Shown: positions 48,134 through 58,474 of the stretch, one piece after another | How positions within the stretch are numbered: the first letter of the stretch is position 1 | Layout: each line of letters begins with the position of its first letter | Assembly (NCBI GenBank): GCA_025355965.1 | Contig: JANXYR010000080.1 | Coordinates: forward strand, 29,808 to 93,807 | Length of the DNA: 64,000 nucleotides | Direction: 5' to 3' | Source: Geobacteraceae bacterium | GTDB taxonomy: Bacteria; Desulfobacterota; Desulfuromonadia; Geobacterales; Pseudopelobacteraceae | The notes under the pieces: generated by a model | Databases searched by the model: none | Seen by the model: only the letters and a program-made list of their open reading frames with translations | What the model was told of the DNA's origin: nothing | Position numbers and translations under genes: made by a program

Positions 48134-49156
48134 TTAGAACCGTTTGCTCAATCCCAGATGGAAACTGACATCCGGGGCTGTGGCGACCGCAACATCTTCC
48201 GCGACACCAATATCAAGCAGATATTCTCCCGGCAACCTTAGCGCCCCACCAAAAACCAGCAACAGTGGGTTCTTTGACAATTCGTCAAGCGAACTGTCGC
48301 GATACAGTGAAGTATTGCCATTCAGTTGAGCTTTGAATGATATCCATGAAGCCGGCCCCCAGCCAAAACCAAGTGTGCCAAATCCGGCAAATTGGTTATG
48401 CTGATCGCGGAGTACATCACTTCTGGACATAGCAAGGACACCAACGGAGCCGTACACCCCCAGAGATCCCCAGTTGCTATAGTTAGTCCTGCTGCCACAT
48501 AGTTGGATCATTAAATCTGTGCTACCACTGCCGTTCAGACTTGAACTGTCACCGGTTGGAAGTTTGACTGCGCCTTTAAGCGCCAGCCTATCCTGATGTC
48601 CAGTATCGAAAACATCATACAGGCTATATCCTCCCATCAAACTGACATCACCTATTCCTGAAACGGCTTGATCCATACGTAGTTTTTGCATACCGTCCTT
48701 GCGATAGCTGTAGTTGATGCGACCTTTGGGTGCACTGTCCCTGCCTCCTTGCGGCAGTCCAAAGGTGTTGTGCCAGTTGATGACAAAGGTGTCTAGGAAA
48801 CCTCCTCCTTGAGAAAGGTATGGGATTTCTATACCGATCTCCCAGCGCGGAACTACGCCGTAACGCACCGCCAAGGCCAGTCGGTAAGTTTCACCATCGA
48901 GTGTTATCTGTTCGTGTGTAGTGTTATTGACCGTATAGTTGCTGGAAAGGTCCTGGTTCAGACTTACAAGAATCTTACCGGGTGGAACGATGTCAGCACC
49001 GGTGTCATGTGGGAGACCATAGATCTGCACCAGAGGGCTTTGATTAAAGGTTCTAAAAGGGATAATCTCGGACTCTGCTGCAAGAACAGCGAGAGGAGAC
49101 AACAGTATATAAAACGGCAACATCAGGGAAATTGTCATCATAGACAGGCTCTTCAT
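48134..49156 (-). CDS. DUF3187-type outer-membrane protein
   Basis: The 340-residue protein has a signal peptide (MKSLSMMTISLMLPFYILLSPLAVLAAES) and then alternating amphipathic strands ending in VSFHLGLSKRF, as expected for an outer-membrane beta barrel of the DUF3187 family. Function unknown. The track starts at a TTG seven codons earlier; I prefer the ATG at 49156, which has GGAG just upstream and starts the signal peptide. It is divergent from tatA. Confidence 0.7.
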   Translation of the reverse strand: MKSLSMMTISLMLPFYILLSPLAVLAAESEIIPFRTFNQSPLVQIYGLPHDTGADIVPPGKILVSLNQDLSSNYTVNNTTHEQITLDGETYRLALAVRYGVVPRWEIGIEIPYLSQGGGFLDTFVINWHNTFGLPQGGRDSAPKGRINYSYRKDGMQKLRMDQAVSGIGDVSLMGGYSLYDVFDTGHQDRLALKGAVKLPTGDSSSLNGSGSTDLMIQLCGSRTNYSNWGSLGVYGSVGVLAMSRSDVLRDQHNQFAGFGTLGFGWGPASWISFKAQLNGNTSLYRDSSLDELSKNPLLLVFGGALRLPGEYLLDIGVAEDVAVATAPDVSFHLGLSKRF

Positions 49157-49284
49157 ATGGCTCCGGAATTGTTTCAAATGTTTCGGTATTCTGTATACCT
49201 GAATAACATGTCACAACCCTTGATTTTTTTCTGCGTCAGTGAGATAGTACCAAGACTACTAACACACACTGCGGAGGGGGCACA

Positions 49285-49473
49285 ATGTTTGGTTTTGGCA
49301 TGCCGGAATTGATAGTTGTACTGGTCATAGTTCTGGTCGTTTTTGGAGCTGGAAAACTTCCGGAAATTGGCGGGGCATTTGGCAAAAGTATCCGTAACTT
49401 CAAGAAGGCGTCGGAGGGCAAGGACGAGATCGAAATCAAGCCTAAGAGTGAGGATAGTGACAAGAAAGTCTGA
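49285..49473 (+). CDS. tatA: Sec-independent translocase subunit TatA
   Basis: TatA forms the variable pore part of the twin-arginine export system. The 62-residue product has one membrane helix followed by an amphipathic helix, with the family motif [24 protein letters not shown], and an acidic-basic tail. Its start GGAGGGG lies close to the ATG. tatB and tatC are not next to it. The family cannot be split into TatA and TatE from this alone. Confidence 0.92.
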   Translation: MFGFGMPELIVVLVIVLVVFGAGKLPEIGGAFGKSIRNFKKASEGKDEIEIKPKSEDSDKKV

Positions 49474-49496
49474 TCAGACCACAGTTCTTGATAAAC

Positions 49497-49536
49497 AAAA
49501 ACGGGGAGAGAGACAACAGTCTCACTCCCCGTTTTT
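49497..49536. terminator. bidirectional terminator between tatA and aminotransferase
   Basis: AAAAACGGGGAG and CTCCCCGTTTTT, continued by GAGAC/GTCTC, make a near-perfect stem between convergent genes, with T-runs on both sides. Confidence 0.85.
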
Positions 49537-49557
49537 ATTACATCATGATCACGCACT

Positions 49558-50862
49558 TCAAGAATTAAGATACTCCCCGATTTTCTCCGCCAAGGTGCTA
49601 TAGATCCTGCGGCACTCGTTTTCATCCTTCTCCAGCAGCGTCACACGGAAACCCTGCAGCGGCGTAGAAAAGGAAGAAAGCGGCACTGTGCAAATACCGG
49701 TTGTTGCCAGTATCTGATAGACAAAACGTTTATCTGGTGAAACTCCAGGCTGATTGATCAGCCCCTCCACAAGCTCTTTAACCTCATGGTTAGCAATTGG
49801 AATCGACTGACGGTTGTTCAGCAAACCATCCTTGAATGCCACAGCCATGTAGAATGCACCATTGGTTCGATTCACCTGTAGAGAAGGAACCTTGCTGAGA
49901 CAATCATAAGTGATATTGCTCATACGCTCATAACTGGCGATGCGCTGCGCCAGATAGGCCGAATATTCCGGATGACGGACGATTTCAGGGATAACCATCT
50001 GCGGCAGAGTGGTAGAACAAACCTCATTCATCTTACCGGTAAGGATCAGGTTGATATATTTTTGAAAGCGCTCGTCTTTCTGGCCGTTATACACTTCAAT
50101 CCAGCCGCAGCGTGACCCTGGCCAAGGGAACTCCTTGGAAATACCTTTCAATGAAATTGCCGGGACATCCCCGATCACATCACTGATAGGCACCGTACTT
50201 TCACCGTTATACACGATGTTTATGTAAACCTCATCAGCGATGATAAACAGGTCGTTTTCACGGGCTACAGCAACAATCTCTTGCAGCAACTCTTTAGTGT
50301 AGACCATGCCGGTCGGGTTATCAGGATTGATCAGCATGATTGCACAGACGTTCGGATTGTAGCGGACATGGTTGCGCAGGTCCTCAATATCCGGGTACCA
50401 GTTATTTTCAGGCTTGAGACAATATAGTGATGGAGCCGAGTGGGCATGCCCGATTTCACCCAGAGTGTGAGTGGTGTATGATGGCGAAGGCATAAGCACC
50501 CGCGCCTCCGGACGCAGGCAACCGTAAATTTTGGCGATTGCGTCCCCAAGTCCATTAAAGAAAATGATATCATCAGGGGTGATCTGGGCGCCGCCGCGAC
50601 TGTTGGTTGTGTCACAGATAAATTCGCGGGTTTCAAGCACACCGCGGGTATGGCAATATCCCCAGGTACGGTTATCCATTGCGGCCTTGGCCACAATTTC
50701 CTTCATCCACTTAGGAATATTCTCACCCTTGACAATCGGGTCGCCGATGTTTTCCCAGTTGATCTTAACGCCATGCTTCTGGAGTTTTTCAGCCACATTG
50801 ACAATATTTCTGATTTCATAAGTCAACTCGCCAGTTCCTGGCGGCACCAGTTCGATTCTCAT
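49558..50862 (-). CDS. class I/II PLP aminotransferase (alanine/aspartate type)
   Basis: The 434-residue product is a fold-type I aminotransferase: NPDNPTGMVYTKELLQEIV, the FIIADEVYINIVYNGE aspartate region, and SLKGISKEFPWPGSRCGWIEVYN with the PLP lysine. It resembles AlaA-like or aspartate-type enzymes, here with a long N-terminal segment GDPIVKGENIPKWMKEIV. The precise amino acid is not clear. It ends at a terminator shared with tatA. Confidence 0.87.
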   Translation of the reverse strand: MRIELVPPGTGELTYEIRNIVNVAEKLQKHGVKINWENIGDPIVKGENIPKWMKEIVAKAAMDNRTWGYCHTRGVLETREFICDTTNSRGGAQITPDDIIFFNGLGDAIAKIYGCLRPEARVLMPSPSYTTHTLGEIGHAHSAPSLYCLKPENNWYPDIEDLRNHVRYNPNVCAIMLINPDNPTGMVYTKELLQEIVAVARENDLFIIADEVYINIVYNGESTVPISDVIGDVPAISLKGISKEFPWPGSRCGWIEVYNGQKDERFQKYINLILTGKMNEVCSTTLPQMVIPEIVRHPEYSAYLAQRIASYERMSNITYDCLSKVPSLQVNRTNGAFYMAVAFKDGLLNNRQSIPIANHEVKELVEGLINQPGVSPDKRFVYQILATTGICTVPLSSFSTPLQGFRVTLLEKDENECRRIYSTLAEKIGEYLNS

Positions 50863-50920
50863 TCGTGCTCCCCCTCTATATGGTTATATACGCATCTATT
50901 CCCTGTCATACTTTGCAAAT

Positions 50921-50952
50921 AAAAAAAAGCCGCGGACTCCTGCCCACGGCTT
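50921..50952 (-). terminator. terminator of the small RNA candidate
   Basis: On the minus strand AAGCCGTGG and CCGCGGCTT form a nine-base stem (one G-U pair) followed by eight T bases. Confidence 0.75.
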
Positions 50953-51065
50953 GCGATTATCTTTTAAAGCGGAACGACAATCAGCGGGCAACAGGCAAAA
51001 GTGCGGCACCACACGCCGCTGCGATAATAGCTCGTTCTGCTTTTGCCGTAATCATGATCATCATG
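50921..51065 (-). ncRNA. small structured RNA candidate
   Basis: A 145-base stretch has its own promoter-like signals (TTGACG at 51095-51100, 17-base spacer, TATTGA at 51072-51077), a nested hairpin (CTTTTGCC paired with GGCAAAAG around GCGGC/GCCGC) and an intrinsic terminator. It lies between the SH3-like gene and the aminotransferase gene. A 27-codon ORF (MMIMITAKAERAII...) is also present, so it could instead be a small peptide mRNA. I recognise no known RNA family. Confidence 0.35.
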
Positions 51066-51127
51066 GGTGTGTCAATATCATACCACGACAGTGACGTCAA
51101 TGGTTTTTACAGCACCGCAAATGCATG

Positions 51128-51793
51128 TCAGGGATTGATCCCAACCAGCAACCTGCCATCCTCGTCACGCCAACGCAACCACCCGATCAGCGACTGATCG
51201 GTCAGCACCATACTCCAGTCATTCTCAAGCGTCAAAACCTTAAATACCTGCTTTGGTGAAAGCGTAGCGAGCAGTTTCCCGCCGGGATACTGTCGCAGCT
51301 TGTAATACTGCAACGGCAGGCCGGGAAGAATGTAGCCGGTCTGCCGTTTAAGAAGCTGTTCCCACGACTGAAAGCACCCCTTATTCTCTGGGTTAACCCA
51401 AGCTTCCCGACCGGCTTCGTCATAAGCAACCCGCAACCAATCGCCTTTGCGAGCAAAAACTATCAGCGGTAAAGTCCCCTCCTGGAGACCAAAGATCCAC
51501 TCATTGCCTGACAATCTGGAATCATTCAGCATTCCAACCCGCGAAAGGCCAGGCTCTTCGTAAAGCTGTAACTGCAGATCCTGGGTCAGAGTCTTGCCTG
51601 ACTGAGTAAAAATCAAGAGCCCAGCCCCTGTGTATGGACGCATTCGCGGAGGAGTCGCAGCAAATCCAACTGAACCGATAGTATTCAAGGCAAATAAAAT
51701 CAGAAAAAATACAAGAGCCCGGCCTAACACTTGAATTAAACTAACTTCGCAGGCGCAGGAAAAATGTCTGAGCCTGCCGGTTTCAATCTTCAC
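51128..51793 (-). CDS. exported SH3-like domain protein
   Basis: The 221-residue protein has a hydrophobic segment at about residues 24-45 (LVFFLILFALNTIGSVGFAA), then a beta-rich region with SH3-like repeats (EGTLPLIVFARKGDWLRVAYDEAGREAWVNP and PKQVFKVLTLENDWSMVLTDQSLIGWLRW). Such domains often bind cell wall. The start is a GTG directly after the VOC stop; a later GTG (codon 22) would give a neater signal peptide. Function unknown. Confidence 0.65.
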   Translation of the reverse strand: MKIETGRLRHFSCACEVSLIQVLGRALVFFLILFALNTIGSVGFAATPPRMRPYTGAGLLIFTQSGKTLTQDLQLQLYEEPGLSRVGMLNDSRLSGNEWIFGLQEGTLPLIVFARKGDWLRVAYDEAGREAWVNPENKGCFQSWEQLLKRQTGYILPGLPLQYYKLRQYPGGKLLATLSPKQVFKVLTLENDWSMVLTDQSLIGWLRWRDEDGRLLVGINP

Positions 51794-52147
51794 CTACCGA
51801 TCCACCAGAGCGATCATATTACCGTCAAAATCCTGCACTACCGCCATCTTGCCCCACGGACTGGACTCAAGCGGCTCCACAAAATGAACTCCGCCATTTT
51901 TGAGGGTTTCGCACACTCCGACAATATTTTCCACCTTAAGGGTGATGCCAGTATGTCTTCCAACAAGAGTACGAGAATCTTCATGCAAAGCGAGTGAAAC
52001 ACCCATAGACGTAGATGCTCCGGGGAAAAACTCAATCAGCATCTCGCTCTGGCCGGCAACCGGCAACCCGAGAAGGTCAACATAGAAGGATCTTGCCTTA
52101 GCCAGGTCGGTGACAAATACTACGATATTTTTAAGTGCAATCGACAC
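51794..52147 (-). CDS. VOC/glyoxalase-family protein
   Basis: The 117-residue protein has the vicinal-oxygen-chelate fold pattern: VVFVTDLAKARSFYVDLLGLPVAG, then GRHTGITLKVENI and AVVQDFDGNMIALVDR. Enzymes of this family use a metal, but many are unassigned. It lies 15 bases after hemE and just before the SH3-like gene. Confidence 0.8.
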   Translation of the reverse strand: MSIALKNIVVFVTDLAKARSFYVDLLGLPVAGQSEMLIEFFPGASTSMGVSLALHEDSRTLVGRHTGITLKVENIVGVCETLKNGGVHFVEPLESSPWGKMAVVQDFDGNMIALVDR

Positions 52148-52162
52148 AAGTAGCCTCTTGAA

Positions 52163-53185
52163 TTATTTTTGCGACAACCGGTGTACACACTCAACCATGA
52201 ATTTGGCATTTTCAGGTGGAACCGTTGGCAGGATGCCGTGTCCCAGGTTAAAGATGTGCCCAGGACGACCAGCGTTCTCATCAAGTACCCGCTTGACTTC
52301 GCGCTCTATAATTTCCCGTGTTGCGTACAGCACGGTAGGGTCGAGATTGCCCTGAACCGCCATCTGTGGGCCGAGCAGATCCCTGGCTGCCCCCAGACTT
52401 ACGTGCCAGTCCAGCCCCATAACATCGCCGCCAGCTTTTTGGACACTATCCAGCATGGATCCGGACCCCTTTACAAAATGGATAACCGGCGTTTCCATAC
52501 GGTTCAGCCCATTGATCAGCCTGGCGGTATACGGCAACACATAGCGTTCATAATCTGCAGGAGACAGGATCCCACCCCACGTATCAAATATCTGAATACA
52601 CTGCGCGCCAGCTGTAATCTGGGCGTTCAGATATTCTATGCTCATGGTGGTGATTTTCTCCATCAATGCAGCGTAGACATCAGGCGCAGCATACATCATC
52701 CGCTTGATCTGGGCAAAATCCTTGGAACCTTTGCCCTCAACCATATAACAGGCCAACGTAAACGGCGCTCCACCAAATCCGATCAGCGGCACTTTCCCGG
52801 CAAGCTCACGACGCAGTATTTTAATAGTTTCAAGCACGTATGGGACATCCTGTTCCATCTGCGGGATGCGCAATTTCTCCACATCTGCCATACTGCGGAT
52901 CGGGCTTTCAAACACCGGCCCCGGAACAAAATCAAGCTTCATCCCCATCGGTTCAACCGGCGTCAGGATATCAGAAAACATGATCGCAGCATCTACGCCG
53001 AGAATATCAACCGGCTGAATAGTGACTTCAGCAGCCAGTTCCGGTGTTTTACACAGTTCAAGAAAAGTGCATTTGGAACGAACCGCCATGTATTCCGGCA
53101 GATAGCGACCGGCCTGACGCATAAGCCACACTGGAGTGCGATCTACAGGTTTACCCCAACAGGCATCTAGAAATCTCATATTCAT
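52163..53185 (-). CDS. hemE: uroporphyrinogen decarboxylase
   Basis: HemE removes four carboxyl groups from uroporphyrinogen III in haem synthesis. The 340-residue product begins MRFLDACWGKPVDRTPVWLMRQAGRYLPEY, the signature with both arginines and the following AAIMFSDILT with the catalytic aspartate. AAGGAG lies eight bases before the ATG of MNMRFL. hemL is elsewhere in the window; the other haem genes are not seen. Confidence 0.96.
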   Translation of the reverse strand: MNMRFLDACWGKPVDRTPVWLMRQAGRYLPEYMAVRSKCTFLELCKTPELAAEVTIQPVDILGVDAAIMFSDILTPVEPMGMKLDFVPGPVFESPIRSMADVEKLRIPQMEQDVPYVLETIKILRRELAGKVPLIGFGGAPFTLACYMVEGKGSKDFAQIKRMMYAAPDVYAALMEKITTMSIEYLNAQITAGAQCIQIFDTWGGILSPADYERYVLPYTARLINGLNRMETPVIHFVKGSGSMLDSVQKAGGDVMGLDWHVSLGAARDLLGPQMAVQGNLDPTVLYATREIIEREVKRVLDENAGRPGHIFNLGHGILPTVPPENAKFMVECVHRLSQK

Positions 53186-53337
53186 TGCATTTGCTCCTTA
53201 ACAGCCCACAAAGGCTTGGGAATTGGCTCAACAAGGGATGTATTCTAATTTCAAACAACGGGAGAAGTCAAATTATTTGAGTACCGCTATTGCTGGCGTC
53301 AGGCAAAGCAGTTCTTCTAACGACAGCCATACCGCTT

Positions 53338-53541
53338 TCATGCAGATTCGACCGTGAACTTTCTTTTTCCGTACACGACCCGGTCCCCTGGATACAACTT
53401 GCGACCACGCCGGAACTCAACTTCACCATTTACCGAAATGTACCCCTCTGCGATCATGGCCTTTGCCTCACCACCGGAAGAAACCGCATTTTCCGCTTTT
53501 AGAAGACAGTCCAGCTTTATGTAAGGTGTTGTTATTTGCAT
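53338..53541 (-). CDS. S4-domain RNA-binding protein
   Basis: The 67-residue protein is a single S4 domain: IKLDCLLKAENAVSSGGEAKAMIAEGYISVNGEVEFRRGRKLYPGDRVVY. It matches YbcJ/RlbA-type small RNA-binding proteins. The RNA target is unknown. It lies alone between hemE and tRNA-Ser. Confidence 0.83.
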   Translation of the reverse strand: MQITTPYIKLDCLLKAENAVSSGGEAKAMIAEGYISVNGEVEFRRGRKLYPGDRVVYGKRKFTVESA

Positions 53542-53619
53542 AGCCTAACCATTCTCCCCCTGCTTGACAGTATCGAGTGATTTCATTTTACCTGCAAGCT
53601 AATCACATGTTCCCACAAT

Positions 53620-53654
53620 AAAAAAGGCGGTTAGCATATAAGAGCCAACCGCCG
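53620..53654 (-). terminator. terminator of tRNA-Ser
   Basis: On the minus strand a GC-rich stem (GGCGGTTGGC and GCTAACCGCC with one mismatch) is followed by six T bases, 13 bases after the tRNA 3' end. Confidence 0.8.
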
Positions 53655-53666
53655 GTATCTAATTAA

Positions 53667-53754
53667 TGGCGGAGAAGGTGAGATTCGAACTCACGGAAGT
53701 GTTACCTTCGGCGGTTTTCAAGACCGCTGCCTTAAACCACTCGGCCACCTCTCC
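53667..53754 (-). tRNA. tRNA-Ser(UGA)
   Basis: The minus strand folds as a class II tRNA: acceptor GGAGAGG with CTTCTCC, D-arm with GGCCGAGTGGTT, anticodon stem GCGGT/ACCGC around the TGA anticodon, a long variable arm (CGAAGGTAACACTTCCG) and GTTCGAATC in the T-arm. G is the discriminator base and the CCA end is encoded. It reads serine UCA codons. Confidence 0.95.
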
Positions 53755-53771
53755 GTTGTCATGCGTTTAAC

Positions 53772-53800
53772 TTTATAGCACACCTGTTTCTGTTTTTCAA
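53772..53800 (-). promoter_or_regulatory. tRNA-Ser promoter
   Basis: TTGAAA (53795-53800), a 17-base spacer and TATAAA (53772-53777) on the minus strand lie just upstream of the tRNA, separate from the gene above it. Confidence 0.65.
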
Positions 53801-53835
53801 ATGGTAACCATCACCAATAGCACGTTGCAAGGATA

Positions 53836-54324
53836 TTACTGTTGATTAGTATCAAACTTTTTTTCACTTCTTATTGTTTGCAACGAATCTTCAACTGATT
53901 TACTCCAGAGGCCACCCCTTAAAAGAGCAAGCAAATCATTTAAAGACAAGCGTTCGGTCAGGTGTATGATTCTGCTGTTCCTAAAATCCCTGTCTTCAAA
54001 CTTACTCTGTAGTTCCTTAAGTTCTTTGCCATAATAGCACGTAACATTCTTGCCCTTCTTGAACCTCGTACTAAACAGCAGGTATAAATCGAGAAAAAAG
54101 TTGCTGTTATCCTCCAATAAGGGGCTTACCTGGATACGCTCCATATTTTTGCTATTAAGCACCATCCCAAGTTGGCGGGAAAGGTCGCCAACCACATCAT
54201 ATAACTCTTCGATATATACCTGCTGCTTTTCGTAATGACGCTGATACCAGTCAAGCTTATCCTGCTGCCGCTTTATTTTGGCTTCCGCCTCTTTCAGCAA
54301 CAACGCATTCTTTTTGCCAAACAT
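53836..54324 (-). CDS. coiled-coil protein, unknown
   Basis: I do not recognise this 162-residue protein. Residues 1-50 are a charged helix (LLLKEAEAKIKRQQDKLDWYQRHYEKQQVYIEELYDVV) likely to form a coiled coil. The rest has LDLYLLFSTRFKKGKNVTCYYGKELKELQ and ends in a basic, polar tail. No signal or membrane helix. It sits between serS and tRNA-Ser on the same strand, 50 bases after serS. Confidence 0.6.
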   Translation of the reverse strand: MFGKKNALLLKEAEAKIKRQQDKLDWYQRHYEKQQVYIEELYDVVGDLSRQLGMVLNSKNMERIQVSPLLEDNSNFFLDLYLLFSTRFKKGKNVTCYYGKELKELQSKFEDRDFRNSRIIHLTERLSLNDLLALLRGGLWSKSVEDSLQTIRSEKKFDTNQQ

Positions 54325-54374
54325 TATATACCTCTCACAGCGTCATCTATTTGTACAGCAGAGAATAAAAACTG

Positions 54375-55658
<1,284 letters not shown>

Positions 55659-55726
55659 TTATTTTTCAGTAGTAAGCGTGTATTTATTAGCACTTGCGCC
55701 CTTATACGTCAATGCAAAAGAGCCAG

Positions 55727-56749
55727 ATGAAATCAATCATTACCAACATTCTTATAGCAGTAACACTACTCAGCCAGCCGCTATCCCTGCATGCAGAGGA
55801 GATTGTCATCAATGCAGTGGGTGACATCATGCTGGCCGGAAAATGGGCACCGATACTGAGGCAAAAAGGATATGATCACCCGTTTAATGGCGTCAAAAAT
55901 GAATTGGCCCCGGGTGATATCAATATAGCCAATCTGGAATCGCCGATCGCTGAGGGTGGAGAGGAATATTCTGAAAAAAAATTCCGCTTCCGGGCCGAGC
56001 TACAGGCTGCAAAAGCCATTCGGGATGCCGGCTTCAATCTGGTAACACTCGCCAACAATCATAGTATGGATTTTGGTAGCGAAGCGCTGGCAGAGACACT
56101 ACAGCATCTGAGCGACAATGGTATCGCCTGGATCGGTGCCGGTAAAAACCTGTCAGAGGCGCGTAAAATAGCGCTCTATACAATTAAAGGTAAAAGGATT
56201 GCTTTCCTTGGTTACTCGTTGACCCAGCCGGTCAAGTTTTTTGCCGGGCAGAATCGTCCTGGCACCGCCCCCGGCTACGAGAATATGGTGACTGCCGATA
56301 TAGCAAACGCCCGCAGTCAGGCAGACTACGTCATCGTTTCATTTCACTGGGGAAAGGAGGCGATCAACACGGTACAACCTTACCAGCGCACTGCCGCCCA
56401 CAAAGCCATCGAAGCGGGCGCGGACGTTATCATAGGCCACCACCCCCATATCCTGCAAGGGATCGAGCGCTACAAAAACAGCATCATCTTTTACAGCCTG
56501 GGCAATTTCACCTTTGCCAGCAAAAGCAAGACCGCAGACGTCAGCGCCATTATCCGTCTGAAGTTGAACGATGGTCACCGGGAAGCGGAGATACTGCCGC
56601 TTGATGTTCTGCACCGGCGGGTCGGTTTTCAGCCACAACTAATGACCGGTGATAAGGGTGCTGACGTTATAGAAAAATTGAACACCCTGTCAAAACCCTT
56701 CAAGACTGAGATTCAGAGCAAAGATGGCAAATATCTCCTTACATTCTGA
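55727..56749 (+). CDS. CapA-family metallophosphatase-like protein
   Basis: The 340-residue product has a signal peptide (MKSIITNILIAVTLLSQPLSLHAEE) and then the CapA-fold motifs NAVGDIMLAGKW, NIANLESPI, LANNHSMDFG, VSFHWGKE and IGHHPHILQG. CapA-like proteins take part in poly-gamma-glutamate synthesis in Bacillus, but many relatives are of unknown role. The start is uncertain: TTG 55694 (track), ATG 55712 and ATG 55727 are all in frame; the last fits the signal peptide. Confidence 0.82.
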   Translation: MKSIITNILIAVTLLSQPLSLHAEEIVINAVGDIMLAGKWAPILRQKGYDHPFNGVKNELAPGDINIANLESPIAEGGEEYSEKKFRFRAELQAAKAIRDAGFNLVTLANNHSMDFGSEALAETLQHLSDNGIAWIGAGKNLSEARKIALYTIKGKRIAFLGYSLTQPVKFFAGQNRPGTAPGYENMVTADIANARSQADYVIVSFHWGKEAINTVQPYQRTAAHKAIEAGADVIIGHHPHILQGIERYKNSIIFYSLGNFTFASKSKTADVSAIIRLKLNDGHREAEILPLDVLHRRVGFQPQLMTGDKGADVIEKLNTLSKPFKTEIQSKDGKYLLTF

Positions 56750-56761
56750 GACCTCACTGAT

Positions 56762-58468
56762 ATGAAAATCCTCCTTACAACCCTGCACGCCAAATACTCG
56801 CACGCATCATTGGCCCTACCCTGTCTGGCGGCCTACTGCCTTGACCTCCCTGATGCCGAGATAGCAATTCGCGAATGGACCGTTAACGAACCTCGCGAAC
56901 ATATCCTGAGACTCGTCATGGCCGAAGCGGCCGATCTGGTTGCCTTCTCCTGCTATATCTGGAATATCGAGCAGACCCTGCGAATTGTTTCTGATATCAA
57001 AAAAATTTCTCCGCAGACCCGCATCGTCCTTGGCGGACCGGAGGTTTCCTTCGGGATCTTCGACCTTATGCACGATAATCCTGCAATTGACTTTGTGATC
57101 AAGGGGGAGGGAGAAGAGACCTTCAGGCGTCTGATTGCAACACTGACACAAGAGCATATAAGCATGCAGCAGGAAAGCTTGGCAGAGATTGACAACCTCT
57201 TTTTCCGGGACGGCAGCGACTCGGTATCAGGCCCACTCAGCAGAAAGGACCTGGAACTCGACAGGCTCCCTTCACCCTTTGAAACCGGGTTGGTAGATTT
57301 TTCAAAGCCGCTGATCTACTACGAAACCTCTCGTGGCTGCCCGTTCTCCTGCGCCTTCTGCCTTTCATCAACGGAGGGGGCGGTACGTTCCTTCAGCATG
57401 GAGAGGATAAAAAAAGATCTCCTCTTTTTGATGAACAGCAATGTTTCGCAAATAAAGCTGGTAGACCGTACGTTTAACTATGATGCGAGGCGGGCAGGTG
57501 AAATCTGGGAGTTCATCCTGGAACATAACCGCAGCAGCCATTTTCACTTTGAAATCGCCGCAGACCTGCTGACGGACAGCAATCTGCTGACCCTTGCGCG
57601 TGTTCCTAAGAGCACCTTCCGCTTTGAAATCGGCATTCAATCATCATCGGCAGCAACCCTCGAACAGGTGGGACGAACAGCTGATCTGTCATGCATCTTC
57701 TCTAATATCGTGCAGCTTGGAACCAAGACGCAGATTGAGCTACACCTTGACCTGGTGGCTGGACTGCCGGGAGAGGACTACGCCGGTTTTTTAAACTCCC
57801 TGCAAACCATTGCCGAACTGAAGCCGGACATGATCCAGATCGAACCGCTCAAAGTACTTAAAGGCGCCCCGATGCGGGCTATTGCAGCTCGTGAGGAATA
57901 TGCTTTTTCAGATTCCCCTCCTTATACAATCTTGCACAACCCGTGGCTTTCCTTTGAGGACATCTGCCGCATCGAGACAATCGGACGTATGCTCGACCTT
58001 TTCAACAAGCATGGCGGATTTGCGGCGGCGTTCCAGGTTCTACAGCAAGACAGGCCATTTTCAGGGGTTCTTGACCATATGGCACGTCAGGCGGGCAACG
58101 AGAATCTCTCCAGCATGTCCTGCCGAAGGGTTTTCGAGCTTTTTGCGCGACTGGCTGAACCGCTGGCAGATGTTGCTATACTGCATGACGCTCTCTTCTT
58201 TGATTACTGCAGGGTCGAAATGCCGCTGATGGGCAAACTACCCACTTTTGCCGTTGCACAGCAGAGCGACTGTTCCTGGCCAACCATTCGGGATCTTCCG
58301 AAAAATATTAACCTGCCGCCAAATTGCAGGGTCAAATCCTTCCGTTATGAATTCAGGTATGATTATCGGGCAGGAGAGGAGAGCGGGGGACCGGCAACTA
58401 TTACTTTTGTCTACATATCTGGTGCAGGGCGTGGCTTGCAGGTACTGATCTCTTCAGCCGCCAGCTGA
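56762..58468 (+). CDS. B12-binding radical SAM protein (DUF4080 type)
   Basis: The 568-residue protein has an N-terminal cobalamin-binding-like domain (residues 1-140: LLTTLHAKYSHASLALPCLAAYC, RIVLGGPEVSF), a radical SAM core with CPFSCAFC (near residues 193-200), VDRTFNYDARRAGEI, HLDLVAGLPGED, and a C-terminal DUF4080-like region. The reaction is not known. It starts 12 bases after the CapA gene and is probably transcribed with it. Confidence 0.85.
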   Translation: MKILLTTLHAKYSHASLALPCLAAYCLDLPDAEIAIREWTVNEPREHILRLVMAEAADLVAFSCYIWNIEQTLRIVSDIKKISPQTRIVLGGPEVSFGIFDLMHDNPAIDFVIKGEGEETFRRLIATLTQEHISMQQESLAEIDNLFFRDGSDSVSGPLSRKDLELDRLPSPFETGLVDFSKPLIYYETSRGCPFSCAFCLSSTEGAVRSFSMERIKKDLLFLMNSNVSQIKLVDRTFNYDARRAGEIWEFILEHNRSSHFHFEIAADLLTDSNLLTLARVPKSTFRFEIGIQSSSAATLEQVGRTADLSCIFSNIVQLGTKTQIELHLDLVAGLPGEDYAGFLNSLQTIAELKPDMIQIEPLKVLKGAPMRAIAAREEYAFSDSPPYTILHNPWLSFEDICRIETIGRMLDLFNKHGGFAAAFQVLQQDRPFSGVLDHMARQAGNENLSSMSCRRVFELFARLAEPLADVAILHDALFFDYCRVEMPLMGKLPTFAVAQQSDCSWPTIRDLPKNINLPPNCRVKSFRYEFRYDYRAGEESGGPATITFVYISGAGRGLQVLISSAAS

Positions 58469-58474
58469 CCGGTT

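Noticed and set aside
51005-51064. 27-codon ORF MMIMITAKAERAII
   Set aside because: It is short and lacks a clear ribosome binding site; I kept it only as an alternative to the small RNA.
52169-53170. 333-aa ORF on the plus strand
   Set aside because: It is the antisense shadow of hemE, which is clearly the coding strand.
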